DNA of 64,000 bases from Megamerina dolium (Eukaryota > Arthropoda > Insecta > Diptera > Megamerinidae), in NCBI GenBank assembly GCA_963854835.1, contig OY978527.1:25250557-25314556 (forward strand). Direction: 5' to 3'. Positions 12,885-24,497 of this stretch are shown here, piece by piece; position 1 is the first letter of the stretch; the number at the start of each line of letters is the position of its first letter. The notes beneath the pieces are model-generated. The model was given only the letters and a program-made list of their open reading frames with translations, searched no databases and had not been told where the DNA came from. The position numbers were made by a program, and so were the translations under genes.

Positions 12885-13832
12885 TGAAGCTGAAAACTGG
12901 TACAAATAATTATGTTAACTAACAAATGGATGAGGTTGCGGATACAAGTATTTTACGCCATACAGATGTGCTTCAAAATACAAGGCCATCGAGCTAGAAT
13001 GTGGTACATTTGAGTATTTTTAAAACCGAATAGATGAGCTTGAAAATAGGCGTATTCGGATATCAACTACGTCCACCTCTCATATAAAATTTGTGTTCGA
13101 ATATGATTTTCTAAACTTAACGAACGAAATATAAAACTCTGGAGCTAAACTATAAAACTCTGGAGCTAAAAATTATGGTTGAACATGTTTTTTCAAACTT
13201 GACGAATAAAAATATAAAATTACTATACTATAACTTAACATATAAGATTATTTTACGAACACATATATGAGTTAAAAAATGTAAAGTGCAATCGATAAAA
13301 ACTACACTTACCTCCCATACAAAAATATGTGTTCCAATATATAATATTTTTGAAAATTTAGTAATGAAAATATAAAGTTCTTATTCTGAAATTCGACAGA
13401 TGAGATTACTTTTACTAAATAATATACGAGTTTAAAAATATATTATATCACATATAAAAGTATGTGCTTGAGTATGCCTAATTGGACTTTGTTAGTAAGA
13501 CCAGACTAGTAATAATATTTAAAGCCATCCAGCTGAAAATTGGTCCATATGATTATTTTTATCAACGAACATATGAGTTTGAAGATTGGCGTTATTTGAT
13601 GATAACTAATTATAGCTCCCACACAAAAATATCTTTTTTGAATATATTTGTTCAAATTTGTGCTAGAACATTAAAGTTATCATAATGAAATTCGATGTTA
13701 TTATTATCAATGATAGAAACGAAGCCAACTTCCGATATAAAAGTTTGTGTTCGAAAATATTTTTTCAAAATTTACACTCGAAAATATAGGGGTGCCGAAC
13801 TGAAAATCAGCATATTATACTATTCATCACGT
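12885..13832 (+). repeat. Decayed tandem repeat, ~160-bp unit
   Basis: Successive blocks share the same order of landmarks: agctgaaaattggt, then (ac)gaacatatgagtttgaaa, then ctcccatacaaaaatatgtgt and aaatataaagtt. The clearest pair is 12986-13085 and 13525-13620. Other units begin near 12889, 13142 (short), 13226, 13386, 13687 and a last partial one near 13797. The unit length varies from about 85 to 160 bp through indels. There is no coding potential and no similarity to the transposons here. It looks like the remnant of a satellite or minisatellite array. Confidence 0.72.
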
Positions 13833-13991
13833 TTTTCTTTAACATTTCGCTTATAACATTCGCATTTCAAAATCAACAAAACATTTCATTTATATACAAT
13901 ACGAAACATCTATATGATGGAAAGCAAAACAAAAAAGACGCTTTTCGAAGTTTTTCTTTTATTAATTTCCTCCATAAAAAAAATAAATAAA

Positions 13992-14340
13992 TATGTGGCA
14001 CTTAAAGCCCCGAAGGGCTCATTGACCGAGCTTCTCTTTCGTTACTATTGTGCGTATTAAATTTTGGACATTATCAGAAGGGACCTACTTATTTTAGGCG
14101 GTTTCGAAAGGCAGAACCCTTGTGACATCACTTTTTCTGAGCCTTGTCACAGAGTTCTTTTAGAAACTTTTCATGCAAGTTGTTACTGTCGGAAGAATTG
14201 TCAATTGCTTGCCGACAGAAAGAAAGAAAAGAAATAAAGAAACGAAAGAAAAATCTTTTCGATATTAAATTTGTTATGCATCAGCCGGGGATTGAATCAC
14301 GACCTACAGATCAGAAGGCCAGCACACAAACCACTCACTC
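13992..14340 (-). mobile_element. tRNA-derived SINE, copy 2
   Basis: Same family as 3839 and 41493. Reading on the minus strand, the tRNA-like head is near 14340 (disturbed box A), followed by GGTCGTGATTCAATCCCCGGC (box B region). The body follows, then the 3' part ending with gggctttaagtgccacat near 13992. It carries a private A/G-rich insertion near 14217-14255 (gaaagaaagaaaag). No clear target-site duplication is seen. Confidence 0.85.
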
Positions 14341-15507
14341 ACCCACTCCATACCAATCTCAATAATAACAACTAAGAGCAACATCAATGACAATAACACT
14401 TTTTAGTGATAAAATTTTATTATTATAGCACTTGTACACTTACAAACTAATTCACATTGCTGTATGTATGAGCCTACTAATCAGTATTTAGTAAGATACG
14501 AGTACTCTACCGCCATGGTATTTTGGAGTAAATAAAACATAATATAAAGCCATTATATGGATTGGAGCTGAGTGCGTGCGAACAGACAAATATTCGAATA
14601 TGCGAACAATATTGTCGAAGTAATCTGCCATTCATGCTTTAAGTAATTCAGAAAGAAGCTTTTGAATATATTCCCTTTAACTTGAAGCAAACTTCAGTTA
14701 ATTATATTGCTTTAGATTACAAAAGATCGTACTTGATTCGCGAGTGTCCAAATATAGTGTCCAAATTATTGTCAAATGAAAAAATACAGTTTTTATACCA
14801 AAGATCGTAACATTCGTCTGTTGTTCAAAGTAAACGATACTTTGAAGCGACATTGGTTAAAAATGGTTGTTACTTCGTTAGTTCATTACTTGATAGTTTT
14901 TTGTGTATATTTCGTTTTTATAAAATTACTAAATTTCCAAAAATACACATAAAAAACTTTGGATTTTGGATACGGTAGAGTAATAAGCTGTCAATATTCG
15001 GACATAGCTATTAAACATTCTTTGACTTTTAATAAAGAATTGAATTTTGTTATCAACATTGTATGAATCTTGGAGAATTTAATGAGAGCAATCCTGAAAA
15101 TAATTTTCTAATATTTATGCAGATTGTATTGGTATTATTTTCCACATTTTTTTTCTGCTTTTTATGTATTTCGCTTTTATTTGTCTTTGTCTATTTTTAT
15201 TTTATTTGATGTCTTTGCGAGTTTAATTTGTTTTCTTTTTATTTATATTTTTTTTTCTATGGTTCTGTTGATATTATCTGTTTCTTCCCTGAACATTGCA
15301 ATTCCATTATTTTGCTCTATTTTTTTATCAATTAAATGTTATGGTTTGTAATTAAAAGAAATAAATTACCAGAATCATTTTACCACCAAAGTGAAATGCC
15401 TTTTGCATTTGAAGTTATGAATTCTATTTCTTGTTGTTTCCTAAACGGAAAGTGTACAATTTCAGGCATTTATTAAGATAAATAATAACAACAAAAACAA
15501 ACAAAAC
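14341..15507. other. AT-rich intergenic DNA, nothing recognised
   Basis: No gene or element supported. The frame 15124-15351 is a T-rich, Phe/Ile/Leu-rich chance translation. Confidence 0.5.
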
Positions 15508-15772
15508 TGTTGTGCGTGTTAACTTTTGGACAAAATAACAAGCATCTACTTTATATCAGCCCGTTTCGAATGGCAGAACTGTGACTTCACTTTTTCAAAG
15601 TTTTGTCACAGAGCTCTTTTAGAAGCTTTATCATGGCACATTGTTACTGCCGCAAGAATTGCCAGTTGCTTGCCGATGGTGGGTACCGTTCGAGAGAAAA
15701 ACCGTACTTCAGCAGGGGATCGAACCCACGACCTACAGATCAGAAGGCCGAGACACTAACCACTGAACTAGT
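15508..15772 (-). mobile_element. tRNA-derived SINE, copy 3
   Basis: On the minus strand, starting near 15772: a decayed box A (TTCAGTGGTTAGTGTCTCGG) and a good box B (GGTCGTGGGTTCGATCCC), then the shared body to about 15508. The last ~65 bp of the family's 3' end is absent. The head abuts a Gypsy integrase remnant at about 15775, so the SINE may have inserted into that pol gene. Confidence 0.85.
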
Positions 15773-16920
15773 ATATACTTGTTTCCAGATGTCGTCTCTG
15801 GAAGAATGCTTACTATGTCCATATATACCTTTTCAAATGTCTTGGATGGTGTATCAGTTAATATCATTGGCATTTTCGTAAGCCTCGAGCTCTTGATAGT
15901 TTGACATTTTTTACTACTTTTAACATATTCTTTAATTTGGCTTCGCATACCTTTTCAACTATACTGTCTTCTAATCCTGAAGTAAGTTTTCAGGGCACCC
16001 TAGTGCCCTCCTAAAAATGAATCATGGAAGTTGCGAAGTATCGTTAATATATCTTTTTCGTTAGTGAGAAGTTCCGCATTCTTATCTGGATTTTCCGCAT
16101 TTTCATCTAGTGCTAACTCATCATCAGAGCTTTCCCCAGGCTCTTCTTGACCTTCGATTTCATCGACTTTATTCCTCGCTATAGAACGAGTCACAACCAT
16201 TTTTAACTCATGATTCCGTTGTGGAACTCTTCTGAGCGCATTAGCGTTCAAGAACCTTTTGCCTGCCGAACGTGATGTCTGGTCTTTCAGATTTGCAATT
16301 CTCGTAAGGGCTGCTGGTCAGTGTAGATTTTGAATTGTCTACCCAGTAGATAAGCTCTATAATTTTTTACTGCCCACACTATAGCCAAGAATTCCTTTTC
16401 TATAGTGGAATATCTTTCCTCAGTATCACTGAATGCTCTGTTCGCAAAGGCAAAGGTCGGTCTTTTACAATTTCACCTTGCCATAGAACTGAACCCAAGG
16501 CTTCGTTGCTGGTATCTGTTGTCAGCACAAAAGGTTTGGAAAAATCCGGATATGCTAAAATTGGTGGAAAGCAAATTACCTCTATTAAGCCTTCAAAAGC
16601 TGTTGTGCCCAATTCCGACCGTAGACAACAATGTCATCCAAATATACAAAAGAATCTATTCCCTGGAGTCAAGTCAATACATGATTCATTAATCTTTGAA
16701 AAGTAGCAGATGCTAACGTTAACCCAAAATGCATTCTATTAAATGAATAATGGCTGACATTTGAGCTAAAAGCGTTTTTTTCTCTGTATGATAGCAACTC
16801 ATGATACCCACTGGCCAGATCAAGTGTAGTGAAATATCTACTATGATTCAATATTTCATCTATGACTTGAAGATGTCTTCCTTCGATTTTCTTTCTCCAA
16901 TATTTAAATTTGAATCTAAC
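15773..16920 (-). mobile_element. Gypsy (412/mdg1-like) LTR retrotransposon pol remnant
   Basis: Minus-strand pieces appear in pol order. RT: SRYFTTLDLASGYHELL and FNRMHFGLTLASATFQRLMN (about 16850-16670). RNase H start: AFEGLIEVICFPPILAYPDF then FVLTTDTSNEALGSVL (about 16600-16450). A linker with NANALRRVP (about 16250) and a strongly acidic segment follow. Integrase: CQTIKSSRLTK then FEKVYMDIVSILPETTSGNKYI (about 15910-15790). The catalytic YxDD of RT, the active integrase triad, gag and both LTRs are not visible. Frames shift repeatedly. It is an old dead copy, cut at the integrase by the SINE at 15508-15772. Confidence 0.87.
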
Positions 16921-17101
16921 CTAATCGTTTTTAATATTTTGGTAACCTTCTTGTGGTACTTGTTTCCTTAACGCTATTTGTTTTAGAAATTGTATCATAC
17001 TCTGTATGCTCCAGATGGTTAAATTTCTCCATATTAACTCTTATACCGTTAATCACAGTATACGATTTCGTATTTGTATTCAGTATTGCTACATAAACTT
17101 A

Positions 17102-19785
17102 CTTCATTGTGCCGTGCTGTTTTTTAAATCCAAACTAATGTTGGGGAATCAGTTGGTTGAGATTAATAAATGGAGTTATATTCATGACAAGTAGCTTTTC
17201 GAATACTTTAGAGAGTAGAGACAGGAGGTTGTTAGGTCTGTATGATGTAGGGTATTTTCCTGGTTTTCCTATCATAATAATTTTTGAAGTTTTCCAGCAT
17301 TTGGGATAGTGTTTATTACAAGGATAGCATTAAAAATGTGCATGAGTTGAATTACTGAAGTTGGAGATATCTCTTTTATAATTTTTCCGGTAATTTTACC
17401 TGTACCAGGCGATTTTTTTGGGTTTAACTCTTTTTAAATTGCTTGGAATATAGCCTTCCTTTTAATTTTGAGTGTTATTGAGCAAGTTTGAGAAGTTAAT
17501 TTTGGAAGTGAGGACTGTAAAGAGGGTGTACACACTTTTTAAGTGGTTTGGAAAAGCCAAACCCTTCTCACAGTTGCTGCTAGTCTAATTACCGTCACTC
17601 AAACGGATGGAGGAATCAGAGAGAATTGGCCGATTTGAGTTTTTTACTGATTTCCACAAAGAGTAGTCTGACGCTTCACCAGGTGTTAATTGGGCTATGT
17701 GCTCTTCTAACTCTTTGTTGTTTTTATTTTTTAAGGCTTGCTTTAACTTTCGAGCGCAATGCTGTAGCTGTGTTTTCAGATTCGGTGATCTGAATTTTTT
17801 CCATTGCCTTCGGAGTCTTCTTTTCTGTCTTATTAGCAATTCAATGTCGGCAGGTGTGTGTGGACTATTGTTTGATTGCTTGGATACCCTTGTGCAGGTG
17901 ACTGAGCTGAGAGCTAATGAGAGCAGCTGGTTGAATTTTTCGAGTGCTGAGTCTACATCGTTGAGAAAAATTCCTTTATTGCTGTACGGTTATACTGTAT
18001 CTTGGGGGACATTATATCGCAGATATTACTAGCTTAGAGATGTACTCTTCCAGGCATATAAATGTTGCTTGCAAGTAGACTCTACTGAAATCCTCGAGAA
18101 CATTATGTTTTATTCTGCTTTTTATCAATATGGCAGTTCCTCAGTTTGCCTTACCATGCGAATGATTTGTGGTGTACAGTTTGTAATTCGGTAGCAATTT
18201 TTGTCAGTGAAATGGGTCTCAGATATCATCATTGTATCGATCTGGTTGGATTCAAGGAATTGAATTAGCTACAACCGGTACTGGCTTAAGCCGTTGGCGT
18301 TCCAGTGGCATATCTTGAAACGACTCATAGTATTTATGGTCTGGATAACAATGTATGAAGTAACATCGATTGATTTTTCATCATTTATTACATCATTGTT
18401 TGCATTGAGTTCATGAATTGGTTCATGTTCTGGATTAGTGTTTGAGTCAAATGTTCAAAGGTACTTGGCTGCTGGGTGGACAGTGAGTGCTTCTGCGCAT
18501 AATTTACATTGCTCTGTTGGTGTGGGTTTTATTTTAAAACACTAGCGTATGAATTGGTTTGATTATTGTTTGTGATTGTAGAGAAGAATTGTGTTGCATC
18601 AAGATTTTGTCTCTGACTTGAGTTGACTATCTGTGTTTGCTCAACTGGTTTTAGAGGTTGTTTGTTAGCGGAGAAATTTACACCCAGAGTTGCTGCATTT
18701 TTTCACGCTAGCATCGCCTTTAGACTTTGGGCTTTGTTTGATTTATGAAGATCTCCACAAATCACACAAATAGCTGGCATGGTACAATGTCTTAGTATGT
18801 CCATACTCCTGGTAGTTGCTTCACTGAGGAGGTCCAGTTCTCTTATGGGGTTCTCGATTGTGTACTTCACCTTTTTCTCGGGTTTTTGTTTCAGGTTGAA
18901 GCTTAATGCGATATAGCGGTTGAGGTATATTGCTCTTATTGAAAATGTTGAATACTGTTTTTGCTTGAAACCCTTCTTCCTGAAGGGCGAGTTTGATTTC
19001 CTTAATCTCAACGTTGGGTTCGATGCCTTTGAGAACAACGATTAAGCCCTTAGTACTTTTTAGCTGATATGTGCAGTAATTCTTTTTTCCAGCATAAAAT
19101 TTTGCAATTACTTTGTGATAATGAGTTTCGCTATAGATTTGCACTTTTGTTTCTTCAATTTGGCTTGTGCGAATAAGAACAACGTGGAAATTCTTTGGGC
19201 CTATGAGCCATCAACTTATCTGAGTTGCGTTCTCTTAAGAAAATGGGTCAAGGTTTGAAATTTTTATTGGGGATATTATATTCGGCACTTTCATCACTCG
19301 AAAGCAGTGCATATCTATTTTCCGAACTTCTAGGGGTAGTGTTTTGCTTCTGAATTTTTGATGAATTCATTTGTTTTGAATTTTGGGGACTTCTTTTTCG
19401 CTTTATTATAGTAATGTAGCAACTGGTTCTGAAATAGTCATCGCACTAGTTGCCTTTACTACTGGGGTATGCACTTCAGTAGAAGGGCTGTTGTTTCTTT
19501 GCTTTGGTGTTGGAGCTGTTGGTGTTACAGTAGGAGAGGCGCATTGTACACTCCATGGTATAGAGGGAGATAGAACATCAAGAGAGAACATGAGTTTGTT
19601 GTAGCCAAATTTGATGTAGTCTTAGAGTGAGGAATATGTGCGGGCAAGAGATTTGCACTGTTATTTTCACTTGTGCAGTGTGTATCAAATTATTTTTTTT
19701 TATAATGCACTTACTGGTGGGGTTTGCGCGGGTGATTGCAAGGATTGCAAATTATGATTTACACACACGCTTAATTAAATTCCAC
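17102..19785 (-). mobile_element. Jockey LINE copy, 3'-truncated (family of 59.2 kb)
   Basis: On the minus strand this runs from the start of ORF1 (near 19780) into the RT domain of ORF2, where homology stops near 17102, just after the FGFRKQH region. The RT core, 3' UTR and A-tail are missing. That is the reverse of normal 5' truncation, so a later deletion or rearrangement removed the 3' part. ORF1 is broken into several frames. ORF2 has lost about 390 bp near 17955, removing the GDFNA endonuclease motif. The frame 17585-17839 keeps the linker RQKRRLRRQWKKF. Unlike the 29 and 44 kb copies, it retains the Cys in the second zinc knuckle. Inactive. Confidence 0.9.
18703..19144 (-). pseudogene. 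Jockey ORF1 (Gag-like) remnant
   Basis: Two overlapping minus-strand frames contain the PRE_C2HC-like domain (TYQLKSTKGLIVVLKGIEPN and NVEIKEIKLALQEEGFQ) and the start of the zinc-knuckle region (AICVICGDLHKSNKAQSLK). Frameshifts divide what is one ORF in the 59 kb copy. In Jockey elements ORF1 binds the element RNA. This copy cannot make the protein. Confidence 0.82.
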
Positions 19786-20295
19786 ACAGAAGTAGTGGCT
19801 TCCTGAATTGCAATATCAAAGAAGATACTAACCACCCTCAGATATTAGACTGGAATACAAATTGATTTCATGTCCTAGGGCACAATGGAATCCTAATACT
19901 CCTTTAAAAGTTTAACGGAACGTTCTCAGTATATTACCGGCTGTGCCAACATGTTGTTCCCCCTAATGCAGAGGTCACAATATTTACTTAAATATCTTAT
20001 TTTCTAGGATCAACCCTTTTCTTCCTTCCCCGCTTTTAAAATGAATCTCAATTCCTTAGTTTTTATAGTCTTTAATTTTCACTGTCACTAAACGTCTCTT
20101 TACAATAACTTTTGTCACTTAAGCTCTACTTATTCTACTTTAATTTTTTACTATAACTTTTACACTTTTACTTTCTACCTTTACAATAAATTTTACTCTC
20201 TGACAGGGAGACTCTATCCTCTATCATAAAGCTCTTCACTTCTGTGAGGTAGTATATTGATTTTTTCGACCTTCTCTGACATCCTTCTATATTAC
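19786..20295. other. Unassigned AT-rich and pyrimidine-rich DNA
   Basis: The part 20040-20215 is strongly pyrimidine-rich. The style resembles some insect LTRs, but I see no paired LTR, primer-binding site or target duplication, so I make no call. Confidence 0.4.
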
Positions 20296-20355
20296 TTCAT
20301 ATATATATATATATAGATATATATACTACATATATATATATATATAGATATATAT

Positions 20356-20406
<51 letters not shown>

Positions 20407-20446
20407 ACATACATATATATGTATATATATATATATATATATATGT

Positions 20447-20526
<80 letters not shown>

Positions 20527-20577
20527 CATCATCATCATCATCATTATGTGTGATATATATGTATATATCATCATCAT
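20296..20577. repeat. (TA)n microsatellite with (TCA)n interruptions
   Basis: TA repeat of over 200 bp with embedded tatacatacatatatatgta phases and two short ATC runs (20525-20545 and 20566-20578). It abuts the 3' end of the RTE copy that follows. Confidence 0.95.
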
Positions 20578-20594
20578 TACAACCGAATATCGAT

Positions 20595-21569
20595 TTAGGC
20601 CGAAAATAACATGCTTCGCCAGCCATCTCTGTTCTTCGCTAGCTGGCGCCAGTTAGAAATTCCAAGCGCCGTCAGGTTCTCCAGTACTTGGTCTTTCCAC
20701 CGGAGGTTTGGTCTTCCTCTTCTGCGCCGTCCTCCATCGGGTTCCGAATATAACACCTTCTTAGCTGGAGCGTGTTCTTCCATTCGCTCAACATGGCCTA
20801 GCCAGCGCAGCCGCTGGATTTTGATGCGCTTTACTATGTCAATATCGGCATACAGCTCGTACAGCTCATGGTTGTACCTTATTCGGTACTCGCCACCAAC
20901 GCAAATAGGTCCAAAGATCTTGCGTAGGACTTTTCTCTCGAAAACTCCAAGTATTCGCTCATCCGAGGTGGAAATTGTCCAGGCTTCAGCGCCATATGTT
21001 AGGACAGGCATGATGACAGACTTGTAGAGTGTAGTTTTCATTCTTCGAGAGAGGGCTCGACTTTTCAATTGCTTACTCAGCCCAAAGTAACACCTGTTAG
21101 CAAGAGTTATCCTACGCATGATCTCCAAGCTGACGTCATTACTGCTGTTAATGCTGGTTCCAAGATAGACAAAGTCCCTTACTACTTCAAAAGCGTAGTT
21201 GTCAACAGTGACGTGCTGTCCAAGACGCCGGGACTCTTTGTTTGTTGACACTAGATACTTCGTCTTGCCCTCGTTCACCATGAGACCCATCCGACGCGAC
21301 TCTCTTTCCAACTCTGAGAATGCTGCACTGACTGCTCGCGTGTTCATGCCGATTATGTCAATATCGTCGGCATACGCTAACAGCATGACACTTTTGTTGA
21401 AGATAGTGCCATTATGTCGTAGATCAGCAGCTCGTATTATTTTCTCCATAATAAGATTGAAGAAGTCGCACGATAACGAATCACCTTGTCTGAAACCCCG
21501 TTCGGTATTAAACGGTGCGGAGAGGTCCTTCCCAATTTTCACTGCACAACGGGAGTTATGCAGTGTCAT
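20595..21569 (-). pseudogene. RTE reverse transcriptase, C-terminal half
   Basis: Open frame of 324 aa. It holds [20 protein letters not shown], the catalytic YADDIDIIG and, toward the end, IKIQRLRWLGHVERMEEH and RGRPNLRWKDQV. These are RT palm motifs followed by the typical C-terminal extension of this LINE type. In the intact element it continues from the upstream EN-RT frame; here a one-base loss near 21593 separates it. Its role in the family is target-primed reverse transcription. Confidence 0.9.
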
Positions 21570-21858
21570 TCTACAAAGTCGTATGAGCTTTGCAGAATAC
21601 CGAACTCAGACATTGTTGCGTAGAGGTAATCCCTTACCGGACTGTCGAAAGCGGCTTTATAATCAACAAATAGGTGGTGTGTGTCGATCTGTTTTTCTTG
21701 GGTCTTCTCCAGGATTTGGCGCAGTGTGAAAATCTGGTCGATGGTGGATTTACCAGGTCTGAAGCCACACTGATAAGGTCCAATCAGGTTGCTGAGCATA
21801 AGCTTCAACCTTTCACACAGTACGCTCGATAGAACCTTGTACGCGATGCTAAGGAGAC

Positions 21859-23250
21859 TTATTCCACGGTAGTTGGCGCAAACTCGGCAGGCAGGCCATC
21901 AGCACCTGCAGCTTTGTTATTCTTCAGCCTTAAAATGGCCGTTTCAACCTCGTCATAGTCGGGTGGTGGAACATCAACACCATCATCTGTAATTGGGGTT
22001 ATCGGGCATTCTCCTCCACTGGCGGAATTGTTCGTAGCATCGCCATTCAGTAACGTGGAGAAGTGTTCCCTCCATAGGCTCAGTACACTCTGGACATCCG
22101 TAACCAGATTCCCATTTCCATCACGACAAGAAGAGGCTCCGGGATTTAAACCTCCACTCAGGCGCTTGATCTTTTCAACGAATTTTCGAGCCTCATTCTT
22201 GTCGGTACACATCTCTATCTCCTCACACTCGCGTCTTTCCAACTCCCTCTTCTTGCGCCTGAAAAGACGTCTCTCTGCACTCCTTTTCTCTCTATACCGC
22301 TCCTTAACAGCTCGCGTTACGCCTGCACGCAGGGTTTTTCTGTAGGCGGCGTCTTTCTCTGCGGTAGCGTCGCGACACTCCTGATCATACCACTCATTCC
22401 TCAGAGGCCGGTAGTAACCGATTACCTCCTCGGCAGCAGTAGTCATGGATTGGGATATATGTGTCCACCGTGCGCATGTATCATCAAGTGGGGGAGTGTT
22501 CTGCATAAGCAGATCCGATAGTCGAGTGGAAAATGCATCTGCTGTCTCTGGTGATCGCAGCTTACTGACGTCGAGCTTTCTCTGTGTGGGACTTCTCTTG
22601 TTATTTGCGACACATAGGCGTGTGCGCACCTTAGCTGCAACAAGGTAGTGATCCGAGTCGATGTTGGCACTACGGATCGATTTCACGTCCATCACACTGG
22701 AAGCATGCCTTCCGTCAATCACCACATGATCAATTTGGTTTCTTGTACGTTGATCTGGAGACAGCCATGTCGCTTTGTGGATGTCGAGATGCTGGAATCT
22801 GGTACCACCAATTACCATGTTTCGTGCTGCGGCGAAGTCGATCAGCCTCATTCCGTTATCGGAGGTGTTCTGGTGGAGGCTGAATTTTCCGACAGTTGGA
22901 CCAAAGGTACCTTCCTTGCCCACCATGGCATTAAAGTCGCCAATCACGATTTTGATATCGTGGCGGGGGCAGCGGTCATAAGCTTCTTCGAGGCGCTGAA
23001 AGAAGCTCTCCTTGGTCACATTGTCCTTCTCATCCGACGGAGCGTGGGCACATATAAGGCTGATGTTGAAAAATTTTGCCTTGATGCGGATTGTGGCCAG
23101 CCGTTCGTTCACAGGCGTGAACTGTGAGATAAGATGTCGTAGTCTCTTGCTGACCAAAAATCCACATCCTAATTCGTGCCTTTCAGCATGGCAACTGTAG
23201 TAGATGTCACAGGACGCTCTTTTGGAGCAGCCCTGTCCTGTCCATCGCAT
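21859..23250 (-). pseudogene. RTE endonuclease and linker (N-terminal part)
   Basis: Open frame of 463 aa. The start is inside the endonuclease (RWTGQGCSKRASCDIYYSCH). Motifs include VIGDFNAMVGKEGTFGP, NQIDHVVIDGR and SDHYLVAAKV, the Mg-binding and His/Asp active-site blocks of an AP-type endonuclease that nicks the target. A basic linker follows (EKRSAERRLFRRKKRELERR). The frame ends where about 150 bp are deleted, joining AAGADGLPAEF to a shifted frame. The first EN block (TWNVRSL) is cut off at the 5' truncation. Confidence 0.9.
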
Positions 23251-23322
23251 TTCCTGGAGAGCGGTGATGTCAGCTCTGTATTTTTCGAGGACATCAACCA
23301 GCTGGATAGAGGCACCCTCCCT

Positions 23323-23344
23323 ATAAATGTATATATATCATATT

Positions 23345-23377
<33 letters not shown>
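23323..23377. repeat. TA/TG microsatellite between RTE and R1-like elements
   Basis: A run of TA units passing into tgtgtgtgtg at 23368-23377, immediately followed by the T-run that is the 3' A-tail of the R1-like element on the minus strand. Confidence 0.93.
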
Positions 23378-23379
<2 letters not shown>

Positions 23380-23690
23380 TTTTTTTTTTTTTTGTATTCG
23401 AAGGGGGAATCTTTCTTAGATACCGTCCACCATAGACGGCATGTACGATTCGTACTGTCCGCTGAAGGTGTACCTCATTCGGGACCACGCCCAGTCAGTA
23501 TTATCTTACTATGCTGGACTTGCGAACCAGTACGCCTACGTACTAAACCCTTAATTCCGACCTCTATAGCTTGTTTGTGTCCTGCGGAACCGCCGTTAAG
23601 CACTACTTCGCAGGACTAAGCTGAGCTAATATGCCTCTTCAAACATCCCGTACATAGCGTTCACTCAGCTGCAGTTATATTTCTCCGCTG

Positions 23691-24130
23691 CTACTCCTTC
23701 TTCCTGAGCTCCTTGAGAGCTATTGCAGCCCATTCTTTCATCTTAAACCACACCAAACTCGATCGCAGCATATGGCTCACAAAGTTATCAGGTGTCATCC
23801 TTTCATTTATTATCTTCTCTATGGTCATTCTCTGCGTCTCAAATCTTAGGCAGAAGAAAAAGATATGCTGAGCGTTTTTGCCAACAGTGTTGCAGAATGA
23901 ATATTCTGTCGCGTCATCATGACCGAATCTGTGGAGGTACTCTCTGAAACAACCATGGCCCGTCAAAAACTGCGTAAGGTAGTAGTCTGTCTCTCCGTGT
24001 CCTCTTTCGACCCAAGCTTGCACGTTCCTGATGAGCCTGTGGGTCCACCTCCTTTTTCCTGCGGCGTCCCATTGACTTTGCCATTCGTCTATGCTCGTCT
24101 GTCTCTCCTCTTACCGTTCGGTTGCCGTTA
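23691..24130 (-). pseudogene. R1-like ORF2, C-terminal domain
   Basis: The frame 23691-24023 contains ETDYYLTQFLTGHGCFREYL and FGHDDATEYSFC, the zinc-binding-like C-terminal block of R1-clade ORF2 proteins. A second Cys/His pair (GKNAQHIFFFCLRFETQR) follows. It is separated from the RT frame at 24498 by a disturbed region with a tandem duplication. Confidence 0.82.
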
Positions 24131-24243
24131 ACCGCCTATTCAGGCTTTTGGTTCTGTTATATACTCTGCCTAACTCCGAGGCCATTATGTCCGGTGGCAT
24201 AATGCCAGATATAATACCGGCACCTTCTTGTGACACTGTCCAA

Positions 24244-24329
24244 AATGCACATGCAACTCTAATAGCGCTTAACCTGAAAACTAAAAAATGCACATGCAAC
24301 TCTAATAGCGCTTAACCTGAAAAATATCT
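24244..24329. repeat. 43-bp tandem duplication inside ORF2
   Basis: Two adjacent copies of a 43-base unit beginning aatgcacatgcaactctaat. It disrupts the reading frame of the R1-like ORF2. Confidence 0.93.
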
Positions 24330-24497
24330 TCGCCTTCTTCGAGTATTTTTTTGCCGCAGAGCTGCCCCCCATATAGGCGCCGCGTACATCAGTATTGATT
24401 GACCTACTTTAGCCAGGAGAGCTCTCCTACTCTGGCTGGGGCCACCAATGTTGGCCATGATTTTCGTCAGAGCCGCTGTCATTGTTGCCGCCTTACC

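Larger units (their letters stand above)
20578..23322 (-). mobile_element. RTE-type LINE copy A, 5'-truncated
   Basis: This copy is about 2.75 kb and very similar to the full-length copy at 50378-53720. On the minus strand it encodes an AP-like endonuclease and a reverse transcriptase in one frame plan. About 150 bp between EN and RT is deleted near 21878 (motif NYRGISLL lost), and one base is lost near 21593. The usual terminal atgtggccata and (ACTT)n tail is absent: the 3' end starts directly at acaaccgaat after a TCA run. The 5' end stops at ccctataaa and runs into another TA/TG microsatellite. The RT C-terminal part differs from copy B at only about 6 of 324 residues, so the family was recently active. 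Confidence 0.93.

Noticed and set aside
12885..13832. A CRISPR array or bacterial system
   Set aside because: The units are long, degenerate and without unique spacers; the whole window is eukaryotic repeat DNA, so prokaryotic defence or operon systems are not expected.
20326..20626. Long Tyr/Ile/Met-rich frames
   Set aside because: Again translations of TA and TCA microsatellites next to the RTE 3' end.
22648..23127. Plus-strand 159-aa open frame
   Set aside because: It is the antisense of the RTE endonuclease; the minus strand carries all recognisable motifs. The same applies to the plus frames at 52587-53138, 21199-21729 and 48510-48905.
24091..24315. Coding potential across the 43-bp duplication
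   Set aside because: The frames exist only because of the duplicated segment and are out of register with the R1-like ORF2.
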